Positions 63,852 to 64,000 of a stretch of 64,000 nucleotides of DNA are shown piece by piece (position 1 is the first letter of the stretch; each line of letters starts with the position of its first letter). The notes under the pieces are model-generated. The model was given only the letters and a program-made list of their open reading frames with translations, ran no database searches and was not told the DNA's origin. The translations under genes were made by a program, and so were the position numbers. The DNA is taken from positions 186,001 through 250,000 of the forward strand of contig OZ248457.1 of NCBI GenBank assembly GCA_965234335.1. The letters are read 5' to 3'. The DNA comes from Leadbetterella lacustris (GTDB taxonomy: Bacteria > Bacteroidota > Bacteroidia > Cytophagales > Spirosomataceae).

Positions 63852-64000
63852 TTATTTTAGCAATTTTATAGCTTCCTGAGCTGTTTTAACTGGCAAATGA
63901 CAGGCCGAGTAGGCATTACTTAGAATAATCACCTTATCCTCATCAGCAGCCCTCTGAAGAGCTTCAGCCCCCCACGGATACCAATTTACAAGATTGTTCT
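63852..64000 (-). CDS. C-terminal end of a DUF255/thioredoxin-like protein (cut by window edge)
   Basis: The last 49 codons read NLVNWYPWGAEALQRAADED, then VIILSNAYSACHLPVKTAQE and end in KLLK. NxVxWYPWGxEAL..A..EDKVIxLS.xYSxCH is the start of DUF255 (YyaL-type) thioredoxin domains. Here the CHWC motif is CHLP and the chain stops soon after, so it is a short or truncated relative. The stop is two bases before pxpB, so it belongs to the same transcript. Confidence 0.6.
   Translation of the reverse strand, partial: NNLVNWYPWGAEALQRAADEDKVIILSNAYSACHLPVKTAQEAIKLLK

Overview
The window joins two different kinds of DNA from one Bacteroidota genome, most likely a member of the Cytophagales. Three things point to that phylum: promoters of the form TTG-N19/20-TAnnTTTG, many Sec-exported envelope proteins, and families typical of it (putative porin, DUF5723, DUF4286, DUF6580, TlpA-like thioredoxins, aerobic HemF). 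The genus is not determinable from this sequence alone. Positions 1 to about 23.3 kb are a tailed-phage genome (prophage). Positions 23.5-64 kb are ordinary, more AT-rich chromosome.

Prophage. Nearly every gene is on the minus strand, so it reads from right to left. At the right end a small HTH regulator (22906-23238, +) faces the start of a long early operon. A consensus promoter there has a TCAC-N4-GTGA dyad touching its -33 element. The early operon (22768 down to 10691) holds many small unknown proteins, several with membrane segments. It also has an HD hydrolase, zinc-ribbon proteins, a 1118-residue primase/SF3 helicase, an OB-fold-like protein, DUF3310 and DUF551 proteins and a DUF3223/HNH-like protein. 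A 950-bp gap (9.74-10.69 kb) contains iteron-like GTAAC repeats and two terminators. The virion module (9686 down to 1) contains four related proteins of one unknown structural family, two of them from a recent tandem duplication. It also has three consecutive products with signal peptides, one joined to a LytTR-like DNA-binding domain, then an S49 prohead protease, an Ala/Glu-rich scaffold-like protein and the major capsid protein. No terminase, portal, tail tape measure, lysis enzyme or integrase is visible, so the element continues left of the window.

The most striking feature of the prophage is a family of about 20 short palindromes with the frame GTACAGACGCCATGCATGG followed by CGTCTC. 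They lie in many intergenic gaps and also inside the protease, scaffold, primase and position-45 genes. Inside genes they are always read in the same frame, giving variants of ETPGMASV. The two arms vary together (GCC/GGC, GGC/GCC, GCATT/AATGC, AGCC/GGCT), which argues that the pairing itself is conserved. I found none in the 40 kb of flanking chromosome.

Chromosome. Functional groups are: envelope (DUF5723 protein, putative porin, LpxK, NlpC/P60 lipoprotein, OmpA-like protein); cofactor synthesis (menC, hemF, pdxA); histidine synthesis (hisC); RNA and translation (ybeY, tex, tsaC-type, rpsT, tRNA-Ala); a GDPD lipoprotein / M20 amidohydrolase / TsaC operon; radC with a rhodanese; an NRAMP-like transporter; a complete RND efflux operon (adaptor, pump, TolC); and the 5-oxoprolinase genes pxpB-pxpC-pxpA, preceded at the window edge by the end of a DUF255-like gene. 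A degraded TolB-like/outer-membrane gene lies beside the tRNA.
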